From positions 1 to 64,000 of the forward strand of contig WARS01001853.1 in assembly GCA_008933995.1 (NCBI GenBank): DNA of 64,000 bases. Direction: 5' to 3'. Below the pieces are notes generated by a model. That model was not told where the DNA came from, made no database searches, and worked only from the letters and a program-made list of their open reading frames with translations. This stretch comes from Datnioides undecimradiatus (taxonomy: Eukaryota; Chordata; Actinopteri; Lobotiformes; Datnioididae). Each line of letters begins with the position of its first letter. The stretch's first letter is position 1. The position numbers were made by a program, and so were the translations under genes. Below are positions 10,723 through 21,905 of this stretch, piece by piece.

Positions 10723-10940
10723 CTATTTAAACTCTGGTCACCAGATCAAAGCACTTTGCGTGGGCGAGATCCAAAGCAAACACTGTGACGTCGGCGCGAG
10801 GCGGCCTTATATTTATTTACTTGGGACGGCAGTGACGCCATGAATGATGTCATGTCAACGTCAGAGCTCAGGGCACAGAAACGGCACGGTGGGTCTTATG
10901 ACAGCGCGTCTTATGACGGCTGCTGGGCAGTGACGTCATC
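10723..10940 (-). promoter_or_regulatory. TATA-like box with a cluster of CRE/ATF sites
   Basis: On the minus strand a TTAAATAG box (plus 10723-10731) lies about 135 bp upstream of the first ATG of copy C. Upstream of it are several cAMP-response-type words: TGACGTCG at 10786, TGACGCCA at 10832, TGATGTCA at 10845, ACGTCA at 10858 and a perfect palindromic TGACGTCA at 10931-10938. GTCTTATGAC also occurs twice, near 10892 and 10909. The stretch is locally GC-rich with many CpGs. A CREB/CREM/ATF-responsive promoter is an inference from these words. Confidence 0.6.
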
Positions 10941-11920
10941 GCGATGAGCGTTTTCAGAAGCAGACGGCGGGCGCAGCGCTCCCTGATGAATGAACTGTCA
11001 TATATTCACACAGAGTAGGAGAGAGAGAGGTATTTTGAGGAGCAGTCAGGGCAAATATCTAAAAACGCTTTTCTATGAGTCCACTTCCGACTGCTGATTT
11101 TCACATTTGTGAGATCACAAAGGTCTCATGATCTGTCTCTGTACCGGGACGAGGAAAGCAGGTGCAGATGGTCGCCGAAGATACCGGACTCATTAGGACT
11201 CATTGGTGTTATTGTGCTGACGGGACAGCATTAAGTTTGATAATTCAGTGGAAAAACTGAGAAAAACAAAGGTCCTCTCAAATGCGGACTAAAAGAAGAG
11301 ACCTCTCTGCGTCGGAAGATTCAATAATAATGACAAACTAAAATGAAATGACATGTGTGAAAGCTTTTTTTGTTTTTGAATTCTTTATTCTTTGTTGTTT
11401 TTCGACACTTAGAAGTTCATTAGTATCATGAAAAAAGAACGTACACACGTACACGGCCAAAGATCTCGGAGTTTTACGCCTCTGTAAGCGACATTTGAGA
11501 AACAATTTCCTTTGATGACTGATTTATTAATCATACTCGATGTTCACCCAGATAAAATATACGCTGTGACTCTTGTTTTCTAAAAAAACAACAACAACAA
11601 CTGTAAAACGATCTAAGCCTGTCTCCTTCCACCTCTTTGGCACTAATGAAATGAACTCAGCAGCATCTTCAGACTGTCCTCAAGAAACTTTGAGCTTAGG
11701 CAGTGTTTTCACAGAGCAAGACAACACGTGATGCAGAAACAAAGCGGAAACTGGGTCTGGAGATGCGCTGAACTAAAACTTGAAAAAGTTGGATATCCTC
11801 ACAGATGTGGATAAACAGAAGAGTGAGTCAGAGGATTCATTGATAATTAAAGACCTGTGCCTGTCCTGCATAAAATAACATTACATGTGTTGTATAATTA
11901 CCACAGGCAACACAAATTTG
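10941..11920. other. non-coding stretch upstream of the copy C promoter
   Basis: No supportable gene in either direction. Contains GAGAGAGAGAG near 11022 and an ACAACAACAACAAC run near 11590. Confidence 0.5.
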
Positions 11921-12245
11921 CTGGATGTAGAAGAAGCAGACAGTAGTTTATGTGTTTTGATCCTAACTTAAGAGGGAAGAGGTGTTTTACACCTCTTCTG
12001 TTTATTCACTGATTGTTTGTAAATATGTTACATTTTTTATTTATTTAGATATTTCTTTTTTTCCTTACCGTTAAAAAAAGACCTTGTAAAGATTCAGTTA
12101 CCATTTCTTTCTGTTTATACTTCCTTTACCTAAATTATCTTTTCTCTTTTAAAGTTATTTGTTCTGTAGTATTTATGGCTGTTGTAATACCAGAATTTTC
12201 TGCAAAGGATTAATAAAGTACTATTCTATTTTATTCTATACTATA
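11921..12245. repeat. repeat segment R, left half of an interrupted copy
   Basis: Closely matches 7220-7550, ending in GGATTAATAAAGTACTATTC and a short TTCTA tract. The continuation seen at 7553-7672 is not found here but at 18000-18158, so about 5.75 kb has been inserted in this copy. Confidence 0.8.
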
Positions 12246-12965
12246 AAAACTTTAACTATGCTCTACTCAATTTAATCTGTGTAACATTTTTACACTTAAA
12301 AATACTGAGTAAATTTGAAAGCTGTGAAATCATTTAGATTTACCTTATGAATTAAGTAAACATAATTAAAAAATTTGAAGCAGATCTGAATAACTACATT
12401 GACTACCATGAAATATAAAATTGAGTTGATACAATTAAAATTTTAAGTCTATGCAATAGTAACCCTAAGTCCAAACCACTTAGCCACAGAATGTAATTCA
12501 TACTGGACTATCAAATATCAGAATAAACATGTCACATTTACTTCATTTTTTGAAATGTATTTACTCTTTAATCTAGGAGTACTTCAGGTCAATATATGAA
12601 ACAAAATAAACATAAAGCAATTCCACACACATCACAATTTTTCATTAAACATTTATTTGTCTGATTTGACAAATATAAAACATCAAGTTTAAATCTGAAC
12701 GGCTTATCTTTGCATATGACATGTTAAAATGTCCATGCTATGACATTTTGCATCTGTCTAAAACGCACCAAGAACAGTGATATTTCACATTAAAGTTCCA
12801 CAACAGCAAACATTACCAGTCCAACATGCAATTTCACTATGAACGGAAACCTCAACTCTTATGTAAACATTAAGACAACAGTACATCAGCTAAACTTAAG
12901 ACAGGCAGACCTTGCCAATGAAAAATTCCCTCACTGAGAGCATCTTGCTGAACAGTAGCCAGCAA

Positions 12966-13649
12966 CTACATACAGAGGTAATTCTTCAGTCTCTGAACCT
13001 TGTTGGAAAGGTTTCCAGAATCCAGCTCCAGCAGTACTTTCTGGAATACCTCAAAACTGTTGAGGACAGTGCTGCCCTCAATCACAATCCCGACATCGAC
13101 TGACCCATCTTGGTTCCGCAGCAGGTAAATCTTCATCACCTCATCTGCCAACTCCTCCTGAACACTGGCAGATCCATCAGCAGCATCCTGCAGACATTGT
13201 AAAGATAACTGTTTAGAGCTCACTTTCAACCTGCATGTCATAAGACAAATACCACCTACTAACATAAGAGCATAGCAGGGCATAAAGTGGACAACCTGAA
13301 CAATACTACTGTTGTGGTCCCAAATTTGTTTTTGATCAAAATAACTAATTAATGCTTCCACAGTGAAATCAGTCAGCATCGATCTAAAATCAATGTGGGT
13401 GACTCGTACAGTAGCTGATGTCCACAGCTGCACAGTTGTTGTACTGCAGCAACTCTACAGTCACCTATGATTACACTGGGAAAAATATAAATAAATAAAT
13501 AAAAAAAAATTCAAAAAAAAAAAAAAATCACAAAAATTACAGTATTATACTAACCTCAAAGTCCTTGAACAACGACTGGCATCTTCTCCCAGATGGTCGA
13601 TGAGACATCGGATGACAACCTCCCGCGTCCGTTGAATGGGGATTCCACT
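12966..13649 (-). pseudogene. EnSpm-element protein, 3' exons
   Basis: Two spliced exons of the element protein are visible. Exon 13649-13555 follows a good acceptor (TTCTGCAG) and encodes REVVIRCLIDHLGED, then a frame slip near 13590 to SLFKDFE, and ends at a GTTAGT donor. The last exon, 13187-12966, after CTGCAG, encodes [13 protein letters not shown], then [10 protein letters not shown] and [12 protein letters not shown], and ends in TAG. The slip inside the first exon restores the frame of the second, so it looks like a small indel rather than wrong exon choice. I recognise the VIRCLI-LGE and FVQK/FEVFQK-LELD patterns from annotated fish proteins encoded by these elements. Confidence 0.6.
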
Positions 13650-14100
13650 CTGCAGAACAGAAACAACTAATAAAATGCAATACTACACATTCAAGCAGAG
13701 CTTTGATTTTTTGGAAAAACTTTAATGTCAAACTTTTCAATAGAATTTACATTAGAAAAATTTAACTGGAGTTGGAGTGTTGGAGTGTGAGTGATGTAAG
13801 AATAAAACAAAACATACATTTTTTTCATATGACAAAGAGCAGGAAGAAGCCAATGCAGACGGATGAATATAAATGGATATTGTGATGCGGTGTGCAGAGG
13901 ATGTGAGAGATTGAGGGACAGAAAGCTAAGGAAGAAAAAGCAAGAACTGTTACGGAAGGCTAGATGATAGGAGGAATAATGAACAGGAGGGAGAGTCAGA
14001 GGGGATGAAAATAAGTTATCTGATTAGGATATGAATATGTAATTATTGATGGTAATTAACTTAAAGGAGAGAAATGTGAATGAGACAGGTGGAATTCTGA

Positions 14101-16292
14101 TTATTGCAGGTGTATTGGCTGTACCAGGGTCATTTTCCCAGAGTAGTCCAACATAAATGCCCTAAAATGTTCATCATACCAGCTGTTAAGCATTTTCACA
14201 ATGAAACTGACACTGCCATCTACAACAACAATCTGTGAAATCATAACAAAATCAGGTATACCACCAGTTGACCCATAAGGCAAAACCATCCCAGCAGCAT
14301 ATTTAGTTCCATGGAGTATGAGCAGAGAGGTTTGTGTTGGATAAACTGCCGTGAAAGACTGCTGTATTCCCATATCAAGTATGTCTAACGGAAGAGATAT
14401 TTCTGTGACACCTACCACAGGTTTCAAAGCATTTTCTTTTGAACTGTGTGCCACCATCATTTGATGCTTTGAGGCAAGTGACATCAATACATTTCTGAGG
14501 CTGTTTGTGTGTCTAACAACTCGCTTAAAGAAGCTATGTTCTGCCTCAAATCGCATAGTCCAGAGGTTAACCAAAGGACCAAACCCTCTTATCAAATCAG
14601 GATAATGATCCAAAAAATGGTGCTTTGGAATCTGGGAAAACTTCCAACAGCCTGTGATGATGTTCTGATATCAGTGTGTCTAGGTAGCAAATACTTTCCT
14701 CAGTATGAATGGGGGCTACTACAAGCTCAGTTATATCTTTTAAAATCATGAGAATGTGCCATGCTGGATCATTCAGTGGTATAGTTGCACCAATAATGAA
14801 TGATAATAATCTTAACAATGGCTAGTTTTCACTGGCGTTCCCACCAATACTTTTACGAGAGGCAAAATTTGCTGGGATAGGTTGGGGGTGATCAGTTTTA
14901 TCAGTAAATTTGTATGGAAATTGAGTGATGGACTTGTTAAGTTCTGTCAAGGTGAAGTACTGCTTGTGGATGAACACATTAAGACACAGTGCCAGCTCCA
15001 AAGGAATTATGCCTTCAAAAAGGTCATGTAGAAGGTCTGGTGGGTACCCGGTTACAAAATGGAAATTTAATTTTTCAGTTATGGGACAATCTTTCTTCAC
15101 ACCACAACAGTGTACCAGAGCAGGATTGCTCTTTACAGACTGAACATGTAAATCATAGTTCTCTTTTGTTCTTGGTGGAAAAGCTCCTGAATGCACTTCC
15201 TTTTGCTGATAGTCAGAACGTTCACCAATACAAAACCTACAGATATAATGTCCACAAGAGTTTTCTACAAGTCCACTTAAAGAATGCGCACCAAGATTGT
15301 CTGCTGAAACACAAAAAACAGTACCTCTGATATTTTTGCCAACCTGAGGCAAAAAAACTCTCCAGTGTTGTGAGATCCTTCAAAAGAGGCTTAAGAACAG
15401 TTTTTATATTATTTGCTTTACAAAGGAGAGCTAAATAAATTGACGTTAACTGTGATCTCAGTTCAAGTGGTGCATTGGGTAGTACCCAGTAAACTGCTGT
15501 GACTTTGTTTTTTCCGTGAAGTTCCAGGAGGATTCAAAATCATCTACATACAGTATAAGTGTAATACTGAACTAATACTAAAACTTGTTTACAAGGTCTT
15601 CATTTTTCAACAATTCCTGTAAGGATTGAAGAACAGGCACATATCGAAAGCTGCAATTCTCCTCTGGATCCAAAACTGCCTCAATTACACTGAAGTTTTC
15701 CTTACAATACTTTACCCTCTTAAATTTAGAAGAAAAGGGACCATCAGGACCCAAGGCTGCAGTAAAACGATTGGAGTGATAGAGTTTGTCGACCAATTCA
15801 CTAACAATAGCTTCATCAACAGCACAGTTATTCTTTGTAAAAATGTCCCCCACTAACTTTGGAATATACTGAGTGGATGATGTTCAGATAAACTGAAGCT
15901 GTTCCACCAAGTCATCAACACATTTACCAGAGACATTATAGATGCTTTCCAATTTTAACAAGAGAGAACCAATATTTTTCACTGTTTCACCTGAAGTATC
16001 CCACATGGGGATTAATATGCTGAAAATAGTCTGTTGTACTAGGATAAAATGAGTCACAAATTTTACATCTGAAAGATTGCACACCTTCACACTCTTCAGT
16101 TTCCTGTGAATTGTGGGATCTGGACAAGTGTGTACGCAGGCCACCCCATGTCTTAAAGGAGCAAGGACAGCTTAAATGAAGACAGGGTACTGAACAGCCA
16201 CGACCAAAGGTACCGTGCTTGACTCGATAATGCTTGAGAAGCTCCCCTTTTGAAGAATCCTCAAATGTGCAGAGCTTACATTGCCAGCCCAT
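14101..16292 (-). pseudogene. EnSpm/CACTA transposase with N-terminal C2H2 fingers
   Basis: The start chosen is the ATG at 16292, just after an intron acceptor (CCTTTTTAAG), giving MGWQCKLC. Residues 1-90 hold C2H2-type fingers: C-x2-C...H-x4-H, then CLHLSCPCSFKTW...HLSRSH, then CKIC...H. After about 15990 the frame is lost. The reading resumes at 15950-15578 with LLLKLES, a stop, then DIFTKNNCAVDEA and FSVIEAVLDPEENCSFRY. The catalytic region is 15352-14101, again in two frames: VFCVSADNLGAHSL, PPDLLHDLFEGIIPLEL, then FGPLVNLWTMRFEAEHSFFK. The Asp of LHDLFEG and a Glu of RFEAEH are plausible catalytic acids (inference). At least three frame breaks make it non-functional. Confidence 0.75.
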
Positions 16293-17413
16293 GAGCCGCC
16301 TTAAAAAGGACGATAAACAGTGTTACAACACGGAGCAAAAACACTGATTTAATACTATTTCCATTCATGTACATAGTTTTTGGACTAATATGTTTTATCA
16401 TACAGATCTATTAAAATGACACCCTATTTCATTTACACGTTGATGTAAATTACATCTACAACTATAATGGAAAATATACACTAAAGAATATAAAATTATT
16501 TCTTCAAATTATTATTTATTAATTTAATTTAGGTTTAATGCAATATGGGGAAAAAGAAGGGTCTTTTTGCACATGAAAAGCATGACATAGTGTTGTCTAA
16601 ACATGCTGGGAACCTTTTTTCAAAATTTAAACACCTAATCCTTCTGTACATTATAAATAAATGCCATTTACCTTCTCTGCTGTATCTTCATTCACCTTCT
16701 CTCCATTAGCAGTGTTGGTGCTGTAAAGCAGACATTAACATTTGATTTATTTTTTTAAATTTAACATGCTTGACAGAAAAAGTCAACCTTTACTTGCTCC
16801 AGGTATCATCAAGTGTTCCCCCAAAAATATCCAAAAAAATCCGGACAGCTGACAGGTACTGTCCCCCCCTATTAAATATGAAAGGAGGCTGAAAATCAGC
16901 GGTCCTGAAATGTGTGTTTCTCTTTATAATATGTCATATAACATCTCGTGGGGGGGGGCGTCTTTCCGCATACAGGCTTCCTTCTCCTTTCAAACGGGGC
17001 AGAGCTCCGGTGCAGAGCTCCGGGAAAGTAGTAGGAGAGAGATAGTAATGGGTTATCAGTACAAACACAGCGAACCACTCATGAGCTAATGAACGTTAAA
17101 CCAGCAGCCACAGAAACTCGGAGCTGTGTCTGTTAAGCCACAAAAACACGGAGCATATTAACCTCCCCCTACCCCACCTCACCTCTCCTCGCTTGCTAAG
17201 CATGCTCCGATAAAAATTTTGGTCATGTCTGAGCATGTGTAGCGCTAAAATACGAATGAATTAGTCATTTTACACCCATTTTGATGACGTTAGCCGTATA
17301 AACCGTGTGTTAGCTGAATGAACCGTGTATTAGCTGAGCAATTTGGTGGCTAGAAAACCGTTAACGAAGTTAGCTAACGTCATGATGCAACAGCATGATG
17401 GCGACAGCATTTA

Positions 17414-17439
17414 AATAATAATAATAATAATAATAATAC
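17414..17439. repeat. (AAT)n microsatellite
   Basis: Eight or nine AAT units in an AT-rich stretch inside the inserted element, just left of its presumed promoter. Confidence 0.9.
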
Positions 17440-17999
17440 AAATATTAATAAGTTATGTGCAGGAAGACAGGGTCGCTATTTAATTAAGTTTTGCTAGCGC
17501 TCTACTTACCATCGTATGGAGTCCTCCAAGAGATTTTTACCGCGGTGTCTCCGAGACCGTTGCTTGCCCCAGGGAGGGTCGATTTCCCATGAATCCACTC
17601 TCTTTGCGCGCGAATGGCGGCACGTCATGACGTTCTCCGTAAAAACTACTCACTGTCTTAAATTGTTGTTAGAGATGAAGACTATTCAGTTAGAATGAGT
17701 AATAATTAAAGTTCTTGAAACCGACTGGTATAATTGCTCCATACTCAAATATTCTGACTGGTATTTACTGAAAATATTGCGGATATCTTAAAATTATAAT
17801 TTGTTTGTCAAATATTAATTTCTTTTGTGAAATAAACTTAAATAATAGATTTAAATATGAGACAAAATTAACTGTTGGATTTTTAAGCGTTTATTTTGAT
17901 ATGTCTAACTCAAATAATCACTTCTGTGATTTTCAGAGATTTTATTAAGATAATATACATTTTTATTATTGTGATATATACTAAGGCCCTGAATGACTT

Positions 18000-18158
18000 T
18001 TTATTTGACTTTTTATTCTATTCTATTCTACAAGAGCGTCTTAACCTTGCAAAACCTCAAATAAACTCTATACTGCAGAATAATGTTCACAAATGTGTTC
18101 GACACGTATGGCTTCCCTTTTACTGATTTAACACAAACAACAAATCGTCATCAGGATT
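18000..18158. repeat. repeat segment R, right half of the interrupted copy
   Basis: Matches 7540-7672: TTCTA tract, then GCGTCTTAACCTTGCAAAAC, AATAATGTTCACAAATGTG and AACAAATCGTCATCAG. Similarity to the first copy stops at about 18158. Confidence 0.8.
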
Positions 18159-19127
18159 TGTGATCTGCAAAAAAAACCCCTAAATGAAATAGTTGCAACG
18201 ATTTTAAAGTTATATTATGTTTTTAAAAAATAAATTTAACGTGTAAAAGTCCATCAGTATTATAAAAAACGCTACAGTTCATATTTAGATCCAGGCCTTT
18301 TACTCACACAGGCATTGCTACTGTCATTTAAATGAATAATGTATAGTTCCTCCATTATCTGACTGTCAAATGCAAAACTGATTTTTAATCCTATTGTGCT
18401 CAGGCACTATGGATAGTATGGATGTGCAGCCGGTTGCTGGCTGTTACTTGGCTGATGGAGTGATTTGCAAACATTTGGGTTGCATCATAAGCCCAATGGT
18501 CTAATTAATGGGGACATTACTGATGGTAACATTATTCTGTATTTAACCCCCAGTGTTTATTTCACCCCATGTCACCACCAGGCATGACGCACACTCCAAC
18601 TCCAATACTGAAATACTGTCAAAGCAACATTTACACACAGTTCACGTCATGATTAAGTGGTCAGTCAATTACACACACACACCCACACACACACAGAGCC
18701 ATTAAGTCAACCAGCTTCAGGTGTGTGAGCTTGTCACCCAGCTGAACTGTGCTCTCATTAAACCACCTGAGAGGCTGAGGAGGGAGTTACTCTTTCAGCG
18801 TCTGATGTCTGTATGTTTGTGAGGTGTCTTGCTGCTTCACGCACACATGTAGACATACATGTTTGGTTATGTATTCAGGGGAGCAGCATTAGATTTCAAA
18901 GCTGAGTTCTCTCTAGAGCTCCGGCAGCAAATATGTTTGCTTAAGATCTCTGGCCTTCACTTTGTCCTGTTAGTTTTATGAACTTAATTAGTTTTTCTAA
19001 TACAGTAGGATCATCCTACACTGTGTTTTATTCTTTGCTCTGTGTTTTTTAACGGTGCAGCTTTTGAGTCTGGTCAGGTTTACTAAGCTCAGGGTTACAG
19101 GTTGTGTGAGTGTGTGTGTGTGTCGCC
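18159..19127. other. intergenic, upstream of the BTG gene
   Basis: No gene seen. A short (CA)n run lies at 18671-18694 and a (GT)n run at 19109-19124, the latter ending four bases before the BTG start codon. No TATA box stands out, and the 5' untranslated exon of the BTG gene could not be defined. Confidence 0.5.
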
Positions 19128-21628
19128 ATGAAGGAGGAGATTGCTGCTGCTGTTTTCTTTGTGGCTCGGCTGGTGAAGCGATACGGCTGTCTGGATAACG
19201 AAGGCAGGGAGCGCTTTGCTGCCGCCCTCACCTCCGTGCTGTTTGAAAATTACAAGAACCACTGGCACCCAAACGCACCCACTAAGGGACAGGCCTACAG
19301 GTCAGTATTGCAGTTTCCTGAGATTTATAGCAAGTTTGGGAACAAATCTAAGTAAAAGCTGCAAGTTTTATAATAAATATACAAATGTTAAATTGAATTC
19401 ATCAACAAAATGCACCATTTGTTCAATACAAGTTCAGTTTGTTTAATCTGCATCAATGAACTGACTTTATGATAGTTCTCTACTGGTGTTGCACTGTTTT
19501 AAAGGCTCGTAGCATGTAGCATTTAGCATTATCCCACAGTTGTCACTGTTGCATATCGGCGTACATACTCTGATTTACACCTCACGGTATCAATTACTCT
19601 TTAGGAATCCACAGGCCTCAATCCGAAGCCACTTTTTCAATTAAAATATTTACTGATACTTGCAGATACTTGTAATATAGACTTGGCTTATGGCTGGAGA
19701 CTGAGAAGATCCACAGAAAACACTTTCAGCAGTTTTCACAGTTGCCATGTTTTCTACCGAAGTGGTACTTTTGAAAACTCTTGGGCAATAAACAGGATGT
19801 TTCTGGATGAACATGTTTCTGATTGCACTCTTGTTGTTGCTGAGAATCTCAAATTGGATTTAATTCAACTTTATTTGATTAAAGTTGAAACACATTTTAC
19901 TTTAATGAGTAAATTAAGACAGCACTAGAATTAGAAGAGAACCAGGTGAACTTGAACTTCCCTTCTAAAGCTAAAAGATGTCTCCTAATCTAATAATTGC
20001 TGAGGCAGAGTTGTTTTTTGCTGTGTGCTTGTTTTTAGGTGCCTGCGTATGAACCGTGTGCGGCTGCAGGACCCGGTGCTGCAGCAGGCCTGCGAGCAGG
20101 GCTCCGTGCGGTATGAGGATCTGGGCCTTCCCCAGGAGCTGACGGTGTGGGTCGACCCTGGAGAGGTGTCCTGCAGGTCAGGCAGTGTACCTTCAGCAGA
20201 GATGCTGAGCTGGACAGATTTGTTCAGATGATGGCGTCTACATGACGAGAACTGCAGCTCTTCATGGGGTCACATGTCACTTTTTTTATGACAGATTGAT
20301 GTCTTTTTGCTAAACGTCACTGCTAAGATGATTGGCACCTATTCTCATTGTCTCTGCACACTTAATATGAAGCCAGAGCTGCAGGCACTTAGCTTAGCAT
20401 AGCTTTTGTTGGTGGTGGCCTCCTGGAGTCTTTGCTGGCTGTTTGTTGATTCGTGTCTCAGTCTTTCTTCTTCTTCTCCTGCAGATACGGTGAACACAGC
20501 ACTCCATTTTGTGTCTCGGTGGTGGACAGCTGTCGGCGTTTGGATGGGGAGTTTTCCCGACGCATCCACGACGCTGTGGAGCGGGCCAGCCTCGAGGTCC
20601 AATCAGGAAGCTCTTCAGATGAGGAGGAGGAGGAAGGGGGCGGAGACGGTGGCATCAGTTGCAGCAGCAGCAGCATATCAGCTCTCTGCCCCGTTCCAGT
20701 CCCACCCACCAACCCTGAGCCCAAAACCATCCCGACTGTCAGTAACCCCAACAGTGTCTACAGGGTAAATACACACAGGATGTTTACAGCCGTAAACATA
20801 ATCTTTGCATGCGTTCTTACTGTTGTCAAAATGCAAAGATCCTTTTTAAACTATTCGTATTGGAGTTTTTGCAAAATTGTCCAACATCATTGTTGCCACT
20901 GCAAATATGACTTCAAGAATTTCAAATCATATTTATTCACAAATAAGGTCGTTTTTTTTGTTTTAGACAGGCAGGTTTATCAGATCTGTGCGTTCAGACA
21001 TCACCGCCCTATCTGTATAAGTTTAAATGAGGTAGAACCGTGTGACTTTGGTCTAATTTCTGCAAAACAATTCCCTTTGATGTGGATCGTGCAGGGATTT
21101 TTGCACAGCTATGACTGTGCAGAGCTACTCAGAAGGCTGATTTCTTAAACAACTTTATTTAAGAGTACGCTTTATAGAACTTTAGTGATGCCAGAAACAT
21201 CACTAAACATGCTATTAACATGCTCCAGTACATTATAATACTCATACAATAGGCAAACATCAGTTGGCATGTTGTCCAGGCTTCTTGAAAACAATGTGGA
21301 AACACCAAGTAACAGATTTAGGCTGCTAATCTGAACAAGGCCTTTGGTTTGGGCTCTGCAAGTTCGTGGCTGAAAGCAACTTCATCTTCAGACCTCTCGT
21401 TTCTCTCGTCCTCAGTTTAGTGAGTTCTCTCCAGGTGCCCCTCAGACCTGGTTGAGGGAGAAGCGGAAGGCCTTTGCCGGGGATGCCTTCCCACCTCACG
21501 CCCCTCCAGGTGGAGGTCCGAGCTCCCAGTTCTCCAGCCAGAAAACCTTCAAGTCTTATCGACCCACATTCACCTTCGCTGGGCCTCGGGTTGACAAGTA
21601 CCACTGGGTCAGCAAGTCCAGATCCTAG
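19128..21628 (+). CDS. BTG/Tob family antiproliferative protein (BTG3/BTG4-like)
   Basis: Four coding exons with GT-AG borders: 19128-19300, 20039-20176, 20485-20764 and 21416-21628, phases consistent, giving 267 residues. Residues 1-110 form the BTG domain: MKEEIAAAVFF start, box A at about 42-63 (HW, KGQAYRC) and box B at about 86-107 (LGLP, WVDP, CRYGE). BTG proteins use these boxes to bind the CAF1/CNOT7 deadenylase and promote mRNA decay or cell-cycle arrest. The tail has an acidic Glu run (residues 149-154), a Ser run, and VSNPNSVYR, which resembles BTG4; the YRP...KYHW end recalls BTG3. It may be the gene often named maternal B9.15 or btg4 in fish; the exact orthologue is not settled. 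The GT repeat directly before the ATG is unusual. Confidence 0.88.
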
Positions 21629-21867
21629 AGCAAACCGAGCCTTCAACCACAATCGGGTTACTGCTCAGGACGGTGCCGGGTCAAAGCACCACTGACCCTA
21701 AAAGAGTTTCAGGACAGTTTATGTATCTTTAAAGGTTAAGAGTTTATTATTCGTACATGATTTAAAGTAATGCTGTTTAAGCATGTTTTTAAACTGTGAA
21801 ATATTCAAGTATTTTAAGAAATTCTTTCTTCTAAATGTGTTTTTAAACTAAAATTAAAGTAAGTGTG

Positions 21868-21905
21868 AATAAAGTAACATTGAACTGTCATTGAAAAGAA
21901 ATAAA
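21868..21905 (+). terminator. polyadenylation signals of the BTG gene
   Basis: Two AATAAA hexamers, at 21868-21873 and 21900-21905, lie about 240-280 bp after the stop codon. Cleavage is expected shortly after either one. Confidence 0.7.

Larger units (their letters stand above)
12246..17995 (-). mobile_element. CACTA/EnSpm-type DNA transposon, decayed, inserted in repeat R
   Basis: Boundaries come from comparison with the uninterrupted R copy at 7206-7672; both fall in TTCTA simple sequence, so each is uncertain by tens of bases. I could not identify clean terminal repeats or a target duplication. Content: a transposase gene in pieces on the minus strand, a CpG-rich stretch with CACGTCATGACGT (17619-17640) that may be its promoter, and AT-rich subterminal sequence on the left (12300-12450) with words such as TTGAGTTGATACAATT that I associate with fish EnSpm ends. 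(AAT)n lies at 17414-17439. Confidence 0.7.
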
